64,000 nt of DNA from JAJKIV01 sp036741775. Lineage in GTDB: Bacteria; Gemmatimonadota; Gemmatimonadetes; Gemmatimonadales; Gemmatimonadaceae. Numbering within the stretch: the first letter of the stretch is position 1; every line of letters begins with the position of its first letter. The stretch lies in contig DAINRQ010000010.1 in NCBI GenBank assembly GCA_036741775.1, positions 34,791 to 98,790 of the forward strand, written 5' to 3'. Made by a program: the position numbers and the translations under genes. The notes under the pieces are model-generated. The model saw only the letters and a program-made list of their open reading frames with translations. It ran no database searches and was not told the origin of the DNA. This document shows, piece after piece, positions 10,789 to 19,144 of the stretch.

Positions 10789-12242
10789 ACGTGCACCTCG
10801 ACGGTGTCGTGCACTTCCACGGTCGTTGCGCCGGCGAGTAGCGGCTCCACCACGTCGTCGAGAAACTCGTCAACCTGCGCTGCGGCACGTCCGATGAATC
10901 GATGCGGATCGAGCGCTGCTCGAAGGTCCCCCATCGGGACGCCGTACTCGGGGTCGGCCCCCAGCCGCTCGAGCATGTCGTTGCGCGCGACCCCGCCGTC
11001 CTTGATCGCGCGCGCCGCCGCGACACTATGCCGCCGGATGACTTCGTGCGCGGCCTGTCGGTCGCCGCCGGCGCGCACCGCCCGCAGGATGAGCTCCTCC
11101 GTGGCCATGAAGGGCAGCTCGTCGTTGACGCGCTGGCGGATGCGCGCCGGGTGTACTTCGAGCCCGCGAGTGATGTTGCCCATGAGGATCAGAATCGCGT
11201 CGGTCGCGAGAAAAGACTCGGGGATCACGAGACGCCGGTTCGCACTATCGTCGAGCGTCCGCTCGAAGTACTGGACGGCGTGCGTCTGATTGGCGTTCGG
11301 CTCGAGCGAGCCGACGAAGCGCGCGAGCGATGCGATCCGCTCGGCACGCATGGGGTTTCGCTTGTAAGCCATCGCCGACGACCCGATCTGTTCGGTCTCG
11401 AACGGCTCTTCGATCTCGCCGAACGCCTGCAGCATGCGCATGTCGCCGCTGAACTTCGCTGCGGTCGTCGCGACGCCGGCGACGACGCCAAGGATCTGGG
11501 CGTCGATCTTTCGCGTGTACGTCTGGCCGGTCACGGCAAGCGAATGCGTGAAATCCATCGCCGCCGTCACGCGACGGTCGAGCTCACGCACCTTCTCGTG
11601 ATCGCCCCTGAACAGCTCGAGAAAGCTCGCCTGCGTCCCGGTGGTCCCCTTGACGCCGCGAAAGGGCAGGGTGGCGCGGCGGTAGTCGATGTCCATCAGG
11701 TCGAGCACCAGGTCCTGCATCCAGAGCGTCGCCCGCTTGCCGACCGTCGTGAGCTGCGCGGGCTGCAGGTGGGTGTAGCCTAACGTGGGCTCGTCGCGCC
11801 ACTGCCGGGCGAACGCGCTCAGCGCACGCAGTACGGTGATCACCCGCCCACGCAGGAGGTCCAACCCACGGCGCATGAGGATCAGGTCCGCGTTGTCCGT
11901 CACGAACGCGCTCGTCGCGCCGAGGTGAATGACCGGCTTCGCCGCCGGCGCGACGTCGCCGAACGCGTGCACGTGCGCCATTACGTCGTGGCGAAAACGC
12001 CGCTCGTATGTCGCGACCGCGTCGAAATCGATGTCGGCGAGATGCGCGCGCATCTGCGCGATCGCTTCGTCGGGAATGTCGATCCCGAGGGCCTGTTCGG
12101 CTTCCGCGAGTGCGAGCCAGAGCTGCCGCCACAGTCCATACCGCGTTGCCGGCGACCAGAGGCGTAACATCTCCGCCGATGCGTAGCGCTCGGCCAGGGG
12201 CGAACTGTACTGCGTCAGACGCTGATCGGAATGAGGGGTCAC
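10785..12242 (-). CDS. purB: adenylosuccinate lyase
   Basis: Cleaves SAICAR and adenylosuccinate, releasing fumarate. The fumarase/aspartase-superfamily signature GSSAMAYKRNPMRAE (about residues 289-303) contains the catalytic Ser loop. HLGATSAFVTDNAD (near residue 107) and GYTHLQPAQLTTVGKRA (near 157) form the other two conserved regions. The 485 residues resemble the larger, eukaryote-like PurB group. It starts with GTG at 12240-12242, overlapping the htrA stop. Confidence 0.95.
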   Translation of the reverse strand: MTPHSDQRLTQYSSPLAERYASAEMLRLWSPATRYGLWRQLWLALAEAEQALGIDIPDEAIAQMRAHLADIDFDAVATYERRFRHDVMAHVHAFGDVAPAAKPVIHLGATSAFVTDNADLILMRRGLDLLRGRVITVLRALSAFARQWRDEPTLGYTHLQPAQLTTVGKRATLWMQDLVLDLMDIDYRRATLPFRGVKGTTGTQASFLELFRGDHEKVRELDRRVTAAMDFTHSLAVTGQTYTRKIDAQILGVVAGVATTAAKFSGDMRMLQAFGEIEEPFETEQIGSSAMAYKRNPMRAERIASLARFVGSLEPNANQTHAVQYFERTLDDSANRRLVIPESFLATDAILILMGNITRGLEVHPARIRQRVNDELPFMATEELILRAVRAGGDRQAAHEVIRRHSVAAARAIKDGGVARNDMLERLGADPEYGVPMGDLRAALDPHRFIGRAAAQVDEFLDDVVEPLLAGATTVEVHDTVEVHV

Positions 12243-13660
12243 TGAATCACGACGTCGGTGTAATAGATGCGTCCGCCTCGCTCATAGAGAATGCGCATGG
12301 CCGAGCGACCGGCGTACGTCTCGATCGCGCGCTGCACGTCGGCCGCTGACGCTATCGGAAGTCTGTTGATCTGCACGATCACGTCGCCTCGCTGCAGCCC
12401 GATCTCGGTCGCCACTCGATCACTCAGGTTGTACACCACCGCACCACGCGACACCCGAACGCCGCGCTCCGCCCGGATCGCTGGTGTGAGGTTCACGAGC
12501 TCGAGCTCCTGCAGCACTGCGACCTTCGGCGCGCTCACTTCGGGTAGATCGGCAATCTCCACCGTGAGCGTGACCTCGCGGTTCCCGCGCCGCACCACGA
12601 ACGGCACGCGGTCGCCGACGCGGAGGTCCATGCGCTCAGCCTCCCAGTCGAACGAGTTCCGCAGCGTCCGAGAACCGGCGCGCAGCAGCTGATCGCCCTG
12701 CTGGATACCGGCGCGCGCCGCCGGCGAGCCGGGGACGACGGACGACACGTACACACCCGCACTCAGCGCTTCTCGCGGGTTGTTCGTCTGCGGCTGTGTC
12801 ACTTTCACGCCGATCCACGGCTGCCGCAGGCGCCCATGCGCGATCAAATCCTCGGCGACCCGCTTCGCGCGGTTGATCGGAATTGCGAACCCGAGCCCCA
12901 CCGATCCGCCACTCGGAGAATAGATGGACGCGTTCACGCCGATGACGACGCCATCGGCGTTGATGAGCGGACCGCCAGAGTTGCCGGGGTTGATCGATGC
13001 GTCCGTCTGGATCATGTCGAGGTACGCGCCGCCACCCTCAGCCCCCCCAATGAGGTTACGCCCCGTGGCGCTGATCACGCCGGCCGTGACGCTCGGCTCG
13101 GTGTTCCCGAGAAGGAACCCGTACGGGTTCCCGATCGCGATGGCCCATTCGCCGATGACGATGTCGTCGGAGCTCCCGAGCGGCGCGACCGGGAGGTCGG
13201 GTGCGTCGATCTTGAGCACGGCGAGGTCATTCTGCTCGTCGAGCCCGAGCACCTTCGCCGGGAAGCTCTTCCCGTCGCGGAGCGCGACGGAGACTCGCGT
13301 CGCACCGGCCACCACGTGCGCGTTCGTGATGATCGTGCCATTCGCATCGACGATGAACCCAGACCCGAGGCCGGAGCCGATCCGCTCGCCCGAGCGGCGG
13401 CCGAACATCCAGTCGAACCCGAACGGGTCGACCGGTACGCGTTCGATGACTTCGGTCTGAACGGTCACGACAGCAGGCGCCACGCGCGCGACCGCGTCGG
13501 TAATCGCGGTGCGGCGCGACGCGGAAATCGCTTGCGGCGATGTCGTCGGAGCGGCGCCGCGGGGGATCGTCTGCGCGATGGAGTCGGCCGGGCTTGCGCC
13601 CTGGCAGCCGAGTACCAGCGCGAGCAGGCAGTTGAACGCGATCGCGAACCTGGGCGACAT
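12239..13660 (-). CDS. HtrA/Deg-type serine protease, probable lipoprotein
   Basis: Envelope quality-control protease of the trypsin-like S1C family. The 473-residue protein begins with a signal sequence ending in a lipobox-like VLGC (Cys19), suggesting membrane-anchored export. The catalytic triad is visible as His in ITNAHVVAG, Asp in QNDLAVLKI and Ser in PGNSGGPL. Two PDZ-like domains follow (about residues 270-365 and 385-473). The ATG at 13658-13660 overlaps the stop of the preceding gene by one base (TAATG). An open stretch upstream in the same frame lies inside that gene and is not used. Confidence 0.93.
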   Translation of the reverse strand: MSPRFAIAFNCLLALVLGCQGASPADSIAQTIPRGAAPTTSPQAISASRRTAITDAVARVAPAVVTVQTEVIERVPVDPFGFDWMFGRRSGERIGSGLGSGFIVDANGTIITNAHVVAGATRVSVALRDGKSFPAKVLGLDEQNDLAVLKIDAPDLPVAPLGSSDDIVIGEWAIAIGNPYGFLLGNTEPSVTAGVISATGRNLIGGAEGGGAYLDMIQTDASINPGNSGGPLINADGVVIGVNASIYSPSGGSVGLGFAIPINRAKRVAEDLIAHGRLRQPWIGVKVTQPQTNNPREALSAGVYVSSVVPGSPAARAGIQQGDQLLRAGSRTLRNSFDWEAERMDLRVGDRVPFVVRRGNREVTLTVEIADLPEVSAPKVAVLQELELVNLTPAIRAERGVRVSRGAVVYNLSDRVATEIGLQRGDVIVQINRLPIASAADVQRAIETYAGRSAMRILYERGGRIYYTDVVIQ

Positions 13661-14322
13661 TACTTGAGACGAGTCCGGTGAGTGCGGCTGAGATCGGTGA
13701 GAAACTGATCGAGCCCTCGGTCCGTGAGTGGATGCAAGAGCAGGGCGCGAAGTACCTCCGGCGATACCGCAATGGCGTCGGCTCCGGCGAGCGCGCACGC
13801 GGTGAACTGCGTCGCGTTGCGCGGGAACGCCGCGAGAACGTCGCACTCCACGCCGTGCATCGTGAACAGCCGGTGCATACTCGCGATGGTGTCGACGCCG
13901 TCGCTGCCTTGCGCGTCGAGCTGGTCGAGATGCACGCACACCGTTGTCGCGCCCGCCTTCGCCGCGAGCAATCCCTGCGCGGCATTGAACACCAGCGTCG
14001 CGGCCACGCGGATGCCTTCGGCGTTCAGCTTCTTCATTGCGACCACGGCGTCTTCGACGAACGGGATCTGCACCAGCACGCCGTCGCCCAGCTTTGCCAG
14101 TTCGCGCGCGTCACGGTAGATGTCGGCGGAATGCACCGCGCCGACGGTCACGGCGACGGGCATCGACGCGGTGCGGCAGATATCCGCGAGCAACTCGCTC
14201 GCGCCTGCCGGATGCACCTCGGCGGTCAGCAAGGACGGCGTGGTGAGCACGCCATCGACAAGCCCGTGCCCCGTGGCCCACCGAATGTCGTCGAGCTTCG
14301 CGGTCGCGATGAAGATTCTCAT
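13660..14322 (-). CDS. transaldolase/fructose-6-phosphate aldolase-like protein lacking catalytic residues
   Basis: A 220-residue TIM-barrel protein with full-length similarity to the small transaldolases and FSA: N-terminal MRIFIATAKLDDIR, then GVLVQIPFVEDAV, GIRVAATLVFNAAQGLLAAKAG and a late LAGADAIAVSPEVL. By alignment to FsaA the catalytic Asp6 is Ala6, the Schiff-base Lys85 is Gln85, and the Asn of the TTNP motif is Thr28. Codons at all three places were read directly. It is therefore probably not an aldolase by the usual mechanism. It is coupled to truA (ATGA) upstream and htrA downstream. Sequence family is clear; function is unknown. Confidence 0.85.
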   Translation of the reverse strand: MRIFIATAKLDDIRWATGHGLVDGVLTTPSLLTAEVHPAGASELLADICRTASMPVAVTVGAVHSADIYRDARELAKLGDGVLVQIPFVEDAVVAMKKLNAEGIRVAATLVFNAAQGLLAAKAGATTVCVHLDQLDAQGSDGVDTIASMHRLFTMHGVECDVLAAFPRNATQFTACALAGADAIAVSPEVLRALLLHPLTDRGLDQFLTDLSRTHRTRLK

Positions 14323-15095
14323 TCGGTGCGCAGATACAGGTCAGAGGGATAGGTCACGCGATCGAGGAACAACCCGTGTGCGGGTGCCGGGGGGGACACC
14401 TCATCGTTCGTGCGCGCGGCCAGGAGGCACTGCACGGCACCCGCCGCGCGCTTGCCCACGGCCACCTCGACGATGGTGCCGACGATGAACCTGACCATGT
14501 GGTGCAGAAAGCGGTTCGCTTCGATCTCGAATACCACGCCGCCGGGGCGCTCGCGCCAGCACGCCGAGTGGATCGTGCAACGATGGTCGTCAGTTGCGGG
14601 AGCAGTACCGCGTACAGCGAACGCGATGAAGCAGTGGTCACCCGCGATCGGCGCGGTCTCGCGCTCGAGGACGGCCGGGTCGAGGGTGCGGACAAGCGCC
14701 CACTCCGTGTGACGGCGGAACGGCGACCGGGCTTCTTCGTCGGTTCCCACGTAATAGCTGTATCGGCGAGAGAGGGCGCTATACCGCGCGTGGAATTCCG
14801 GGCGCATCTCATGCGCCGCTGCCACCCAGAGGTCGCGCGGCAACAGCGCGTTCAGTGCACGTCTCAAGGTCGCGGCGGACCATCGTTCGGTCACCCGAAC
14901 GCCGACTGCCTGGCCGCGTGCGTGCACGCCAGCATCGGTCCGACCCGCGCCAAGAGCCGCGACGTGACTGCCTGTGAGGCGCGTCAACACCCGCTCCAGC
15001 TCGCCCTGTACGGTGCGCTCTTTCGGCTGACGCTGCCAGCCCGCGAAGGCGGAGCCGTCGTAGTGCAGCACGAGCTGCACAGTGCGCACCGTCAT
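14319..15095 (-). CDS. truA: tRNA pseudouridine(38-40) synthase
   Basis: Isomerises uridines 38-40 in the tRNA anticodon arm. The 258 residues carry LHYDGSAFAGWQRQP near the N-terminus, the catalytic Asp54 in GAGRTDAGVHARGQAV, and the LHHMVRFIVGTIVEV block near residue 200. I chose the ATG at 15093-15095 because family similarity starts immediately after it; the frame remains open to about 15152. It is the first gene of the long minus-strand unit that runs into purine synthesis. Confidence 0.94.
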   Translation of the reverse strand: MTVRTVQLVLHYDGSAFAGWQRQPKERTVQGELERVLTRLTGSHVAALGAGRTDAGVHARGQAVGVRVTERWSAATLRRALNALLPRDLWVAAAHEMRPEFHARYSALSRRYSYYVGTDEEARSPFRRHTEWALVRTLDPAVLERETAPIAGDHCFIAFAVRGTAPATDDHRCTIHSACWRERPGGVVFEIEANRFLHHMVRFIVGTIVEVAVGKRAAGAVQCLLAARTNDEVSPPAPAHGLFLDRVTYPSDLYLRTE

Positions 15096-15166
15096 CGCTC
15101 GGAAACTAGCCCGCCACTGGGGGCTGTCAAGCAATGCACGAGCGGCGCGCACAAGCCCGGAACCGA

Positions 15167-15195
15167 TTGACTTTGCGAGACGTACGCCTCAACAT
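15167..15195 (+). promoter_or_regulatory. possible sigma-70 promoter for the GAF/trpD genes
   Basis: A TTGACT hexamer (15167-15172) is followed after 17 bases by CAACAT (15190-15195), about 50 bases before the proposed GAF-protein start. The -35 is strong and the -10 weak. It lies in the 150-base divergent gap between truA and the GAF gene; nothing else stands out there. Confidence 0.35.
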
Positions 15196-15245
15196 TGGAG
15201 CGCCGTTCGAAGCGTCTGACGCGCCCGCCGACGGCTCCCCCACTC

Positions 15246-16562
15246 ATGTCTTCGCGGAACCTTCCTTCGCTCGCGCACGCCCTGAGCGTCGCGCCCGATT
15301 ACGATGCTGCGCTCGTTGCACTGGGCGAAGGGCTTGCCGACGTCGACCGTACGGCAATCCTCGGTCTGTTGCGCTATGACGCCCGCCGCGAGATGCTCCG
15401 CGAGCGGCTGACGCCGCACGGCGGACGCGTGTCGCGCACCCCGGTCGAGACGACGTTCGACCACCTCCCGGCAGCGACGCGGATGCAGGTGGCCGCCGGG
15501 GGCCAGTTCGTCGACCTCGGCGATCGGTCCGCCGAGTACGCGCGGATGTTCGGCTTCCCTCCGTTTGCCGACGGCGGGATTCTCTCACTCCGAGGCGTGC
15601 AGGTCGACGGCGGCCTTGCTGCCGTCGTCGCGCTGTACGAGCAGAAGAAGATGTTCGGCACCCGCTCCGTCGAGCGTTTCGCGCCATTCGTTGCGCTCTT
15701 CGAGCTCGGATACGCCCGGCTGTCGGAGCGCGAAGCGCGCGACGAAGCCGTTCGCACACTGGAAGACGTGACGCAGCGCGTGCACGGCGAGTACGTGCGC
15801 CGGCTCGCGGAACTGGAGACCGATCTCGTGCGAGCGCGCGACGCCGCACGCGCGCCATCGAGCGAGGAAGCCGCCGCGCGCATCGTGGCCCTCGAGCACG
15901 AAGTCGCAAAGGCGACCGAGCAGGCGCGCAAGGCGAAGCGACACGCGGACGAGATCGAGGGTCACGTCACCGCCGCCGTGAGCCAGCTCGAGCAGGCACA
16001 CGTCGAGCTGCACCGGCGCAGCGAATCGCTACGGCAACGCACGCGCACGCTCTACCTCATCGAGCGCGTGCTGAAGCTGGACGCGATGGTGGTCGATCCG
16101 CGCCAGCTCGTCGACGGGCTCCTCTCACTCGTCGGCGATGACATGCAGGCGCAGCGGTGCTCACTCATGCTCGTCGCCCCCGAACCGGGCTACATCTATC
16201 TCGCGGCGTCGCGCGGCCTGGCGCCGCAGATCACCGAGGGGTCCCGCATCAAGATCGGGCAGGGCGTCGCCGGAAAGGTCGCGCAAGCGCGCGAGCCGTT
16301 GCTCGTCCAGGACGTGAGACAGGCCACGTCGCACCCGCTCCTGCTGGATCAGCACTTCACGACCGGCTCCTTCATCAGCTTTCCGCTGCTCTATCGCGGC
16401 GAGCTGGTTGGCGTCGTCAACCTCACGAACCGCGCACAGTACGGCGTGTTCGTCGAGGAGGACATGGAGCGGGTGCAGTTGCTCGCGCTCGTGATCGCGC
16501 TCGTCGCCACGAACGCGTCGCTGGCGACGCGGCTCGTCGAGATGATCGCCGCCCGGTCGTGA
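15246..16562 (+). CDS. two-GAF coiled-coil signalling protein
   Basis: A 438-residue soluble protein. Residues about 10-165 look like a degenerate N-terminal sensory (GAF-like) domain. A long charged heptad-rich coiled coil follows (about 180-280). The C-terminal GAF domain is clearer: QRCSLMLVAPEPGYIYLAASRGL, GSRIKIGQGVAGKVAQ and SFISFPLLYRGELVGVVNL. There is no kinase, cyclase or HD output module, so it is probably a sensor or scaffold for another protein. I start at ATG 15246; the frame is open 17 codons earlier. Its stop overlaps the GTG of trpD (GTGA), linking the two genes. Confidence 0.8.
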   Translation: MSSRNLPSLAHALSVAPDYDAALVALGEGLADVDRTAILGLLRYDARREMLRERLTPHGGRVSRTPVETTFDHLPAATRMQVAAGGQFVDLGDRSAEYARMFGFPPFADGGILSLRGVQVDGGLAAVVALYEQKKMFGTRSVERFAPFVALFELGYARLSEREARDEAVRTLEDVTQRVHGEYVRRLAELETDLVRARDAARAPSSEEAAARIVALEHEVAKATEQARKAKRHADEIEGHVTAAVSQLEQAHVELHRRSESLRQRTRTLYLIERVLKLDAMVVDPRQLVDGLLSLVGDDMQAQRCSLMLVAPEPGYIYLAASRGLAPQITEGSRIKIGQGVAGKVAQAREPLLVQDVRQATSHPLLLDQHFTTGSFISFPLLYRGELVGVVNLTNRAQYGVFVEEDMERVQLLALVIALVATNASLATRLVEMIAARS

Positions 16563-17635
16563 CCGTGACGACCGCCGGATCGTCCGCGCCAACGACAGCG
16601 GCTCCTGCGCCTAACGCGCTTCAGGCGGCCATCCGCCGGATCGCGTTCGGCGAGTCGCTCGACGCCGACGTCGCGGCCGACGCGTTCGGGACGGTCATGC
16701 GTGGTGAGGCAACCGCGGCGCAGATCGCGGCGCTCCTCATCGGGCTCCGCGTGAAAGGGGAGACCGCCCAAGAGGTCACCGGCGCGGCGAGAGCGCTCCG
16801 CGGCGCGATGGTTCGCCTTCCGGCGGCGGGAGTGGAGGACCTCGTCGACACGTGCGGCACCGGCGGGGGCGCCGTTCCCACGTTCAACATCTCGACCGCC
16901 GCTGCCCTGCTTGCCGCCGGCGCGGGCGTGCGCATCGCGAAGCACGGCAATCGGTCGTTCACGACGCAGAGCGGCAGCGCCGACGTGCTCGAGCAGTTGG
17001 GCATCAGCCTCGACGCGCCGGTCGAATTGATGGCGCGTTCGCTCGACGAGGCCGGCATCGCGTTCATGTTCGCGCCAGCCATGCACCCCGCCATGCGGCA
17101 CGTCGGGCCCGTACGGCGGGAGCTTGGCGTCCCAACCGTCATGAACATCGTCGGGCCGCTCGCGAACCCCGCGGGCGTCGCGCGGCAGGTCGTGGGGGTC
17201 GCGGAGCCCGGACGCATGCCGCTCCTCGCGGGCGCGCTCGCGGCACTCGGGGCGAGTCACGCGATTGTCGTCCACGGCGCGCCGGGGATGGATGAGATCT
17301 CGCCGATCTCCACGACGCTGGTGTCGGAAGTGCGCGACGGCGTGGTCTCGGACTGGACGATCGACCCGGCGGACTACGACTTCACGGGCTTCGTCCCATC
17401 CGACCTCGCCGGCGGGAGCCCGAGCGAGAACGCGCGCCTGATCGTGGACGTTCTCGAAGGGCGGGGGCGTCCCGCTCCTACGGCAGCCGTGATTCTGAAC
17501 GCCGCAGGCGCCCTCTACGTCGCGCCCGGGAACAGAACGTTCGGCGACTGCGTGGCGGCCGCATCGGCCGCGCTGGCGGATGGAGCTGGCCGCGCGGCGC
17601 TCGACCGGATGCGCCGCGCGTACGGAACGGGCTAG
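16559..17635 (+). CDS. trpD: anthranilate phosphoribosyltransferase
   Basis: Second step of tryptophan synthesis: anthranilate plus PRPP to phosphoribosylanthranilate. DLVDTCGTGGGAVPTFNIST (PRPP-binding glycine loop, about residue 98) and the KHGNRSFTTQSGSADVLE block are diagnostic, and VHGAPGMDEISP is typical near the C-terminus. Start is GTG 16559, overlapping the GAF gene stop; another in-frame GTG lies two codons on. It is separated from the rest of the trp genes by lexA, which converges on it: the two TAG stop codons overlap in a shared CTAG. Confidence 0.95.
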   Translation: MTVTTAGSSAPTTAAPAPNALQAAIRRIAFGESLDADVAADAFGTVMRGEATAAQIAALLIGLRVKGETAQEVTGAARALRGAMVRLPAAGVEDLVDTCGTGGGAVPTFNISTAAALLAAGAGVRIAKHGNRSFTTQSGSADVLEQLGISLDAPVELMARSLDEAGIAFMFAPAMHPAMRHVGPVRRELGVPTVMNIVGPLANPAGVARQVVGVAEPGRMPLLAGALAALGASHAIVVHGAPGMDEISPISTTLVSEVRDGVVSDWTIDPADYDFTGFVPSDLAGGSPSENARLIVDVLEGRGRPAPTAAVILNAAGALYVAPGNRTFGDCVAAASAALADGAGRAALDRMRRAYGTG

Positions 17636-18240
17636 TACCGGCGCAGCACGCCGACGACTACACCCTGGATGCTGATGTCGTTCTCGTGGATGTACATGGG
17701 CGCCATGGTCTCGTTCGCCGGCTGCAGACGAATGCGACCATCCCGCTCGCGGTAGAATTTCTTCACCGTGGCCGAATTCCCGTTCAGCATGGCGATGACC
17801 ATCTCGCCGTTGTCTGCGCTCTGCCGCTCGTTCACGACCACGAAATCGCCGTCGCGGATCTGCTCGTCGATCATCGAGTTCCCGCGAACACGGAGCACGT
17901 AGTGATTTCCCGTGCGCCGGATGAAGTCATCAGGAACCGCGACGCTCTCGTTGGCCGTCATGGCCTCGATCGGATATCCCGCCGCCACGGAGCCGAGCAG
18001 CGGGAGCTCGACCGCGCGCTGGAAGATCTCGGAGGGGAGGATCTCAATCGCGCGGCTCTCGTTGTAGCTGCGCTTGATGTAGCCCTTGCGCTCGAGATTG
18101 CTCAGGTGCTCGTGCACCGTCGCGAGCGAGTTATAGTTGAAGTGCGACGCGATCTCCTCGAAGCTCGGCGCGTAGCCATGCTCCTCCGCATACGACGACA
18201 GGAAGTTCAGGATTTCGCGCTGACGCTTTGTGAGCGGCAT
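17632..18240 (-). CDS. lexA: LexA repressor
   Basis: SOS repressor with self-cleaving S24 peptidase domain. The 202 residues start MPLTKRQREILNFLSSYAEE. The winged helix-turn-helix is at about residues 25-55. The cleavage site is Ala87-Gly88 in SVAAGYP, the catalytic Ser is Ser122 in RGNSM and the Lys is Lys160 in SATVKKFY. All SOS-cleavage residues are intact. The start at 18240 is fixed by family N-termini. Upstream lies a ladder of CCGAA boxes expected to be its own operator, and the gene is divergent from trpC. Confidence 0.96.
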   Translation of the reverse strand: MPLTKRQREILNFLSSYAEEHGYAPSFEEIASHFNYNSLATVHEHLSNLERKGYIKRSYNESRAIEILPSEIFQRAVELPLLGSVAAGYPIEAMTANESVAVPDDFIRRTGNHYVLRVRGNSMIDEQIRDGDFVVVNERQSADNGEMVIAMLNGNSATVKKFYRERDGRIRLQPANETMAPMYIHENDISIQGVVVGVLRRY

Positions 18241-18279
18241 TGGTTGGTCTCCGCTGGTTGAGCAGATGAGGCCGATGTA

Positions 18280-18322
18280 CCGAACATTGGCCGAAGTATA
18301 CGTTATCCGAACAAGGGCCGAA
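18280..18322. promoter_or_regulatory. probable LexA operator between lexA and trpC
   Basis: Four CCGAA pentamers in the same orientation begin at 18280, 18291, 18307 and 18318, so spacings are 11, 16 and 11 bases. Read on the lexA strand each pair is CTTC-N7-GTTC, close to the direct-repeat GTTC-N7-GTTC LexA box known from Alphaproteobacteria. A TATACT hexamer, a good -10 for lexA, lies between the pairs (18295-18300 on the minus strand). The AAGGG ribosome site of trpC (18313-18317) lies inside the second pair. Confidence 0.6.
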
Positions 18323-19144
18323 GTGCAAGCGAAACCTTCCTGGAGTCCGCCGACCGGCCCGCTCGGACGGCTTTCAGCCGCTGCCGAGGTGCGCGCCGCC
18401 GCCCTCGTCGCGCGACGGGCTGAACTGGAGAGCCTTGCCGCCACCGCAGGGGCACGGCCCTCGTTCGCCGCCGCGCTGCGGCGTGCGGACATCGCGGTCA
18501 TCGCGGAGCTGAAGCGCCGCTCGCCATCGAAAGGGGTCATCGACGCAACGCTGGATGCCGGTGCACGGACGTCTGCGTACGCCCGGGGCGGCGCGAGTGC
18601 ACTCTCGGTCCTGACCGAGCCGGGAGAATTCGGCGGATCGCCAGACGACCTGCGCGCCGCGCGCGAAGCGACGTCGCTGCCCGTCCTCAAGAAGGACTTC
18701 CACGTCCACCCGCTACAGCTGCTCGAGGCAGCGGGACTGGGCGCATCCGCGGTGCTGCTCATCGCGCGCGCGCTGACCCCGAGCCAGATAGGCGGCCTCG
18801 CGGAGGAAGCGACAGCGCTCGGGCTCGAAGTGCTGGTCGAGGTGCGCTCGGATGACGAGCTCGAGCTCGCGCTGGAGATCGACTACGCCGTCATCGGCGT
18901 CAACAGCCGGAACCTCGAGACGCTGGAGATCGATCCGACCGTGACGGATCGTCTCATCGCCGCCGTTCCGCCGCACCGGGTCGCGGTCGCCGAGAGCGGT
19001 GTTTCAACACGGTCCGACGTCGAGCGTGCCGCCGCTGCCGGTGCGGACGCGGTGCTCGTCGGGTCGGCCCTGTCGGGGTCGAGCGATCCCGCCGCCGCCG
19101 TCGCGGGCCTCGTCGGGGTAGCTCGGAGACAGCGTGAGCGTTGA
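18323..19144 (+). CDS. trpC: indole-3-glycerol phosphate synthase
   Basis: Ring-closing decarboxylase of tryptophan synthesis. Family blocks are VIAELKRRSPSKG (about residues 56-68), ASALSVLTEPGEFGGS, LPVLKKDFHVHPLQL with a catalytic Lys, and IGVNSRNLETLEID. The GTG at 18323 is chosen because AAGGG lies five bases upstream and the encoded protein has the usual length; the open frame extends further but into the lexA control region. A GTG at 18389 is the alternative. It overlaps trpF by 11 bases. Confidence 0.92.
   Translation: MQAKPSWSPPTGPLGRLSAAAEVRAAALVARRAELESLAATAGARPSFAAALRRADIAVIAELKRRSPSKGVIDATLDAGARTSAYARGGASALSVLTEPGEFGGSPDDLRAAREATSLPVLKKDFHVHPLQLLEAAGLGASAVLLIARALTPSQIGGLAEEATALGLEVLVEVRSDDELELALEIDYAVIGVNSRNLETLEIDPTVTDRLIAAVPPHRVAVAESGVSTRSDVERAAAAGADAVLVGSALSGSSDPAAAVAGLVGVARRQRER

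Noticed and set aside
15246..16562. Histidine kinase
   Set aside because: GAF and coiled-coil regions are present, but there are no H, N or G boxes.
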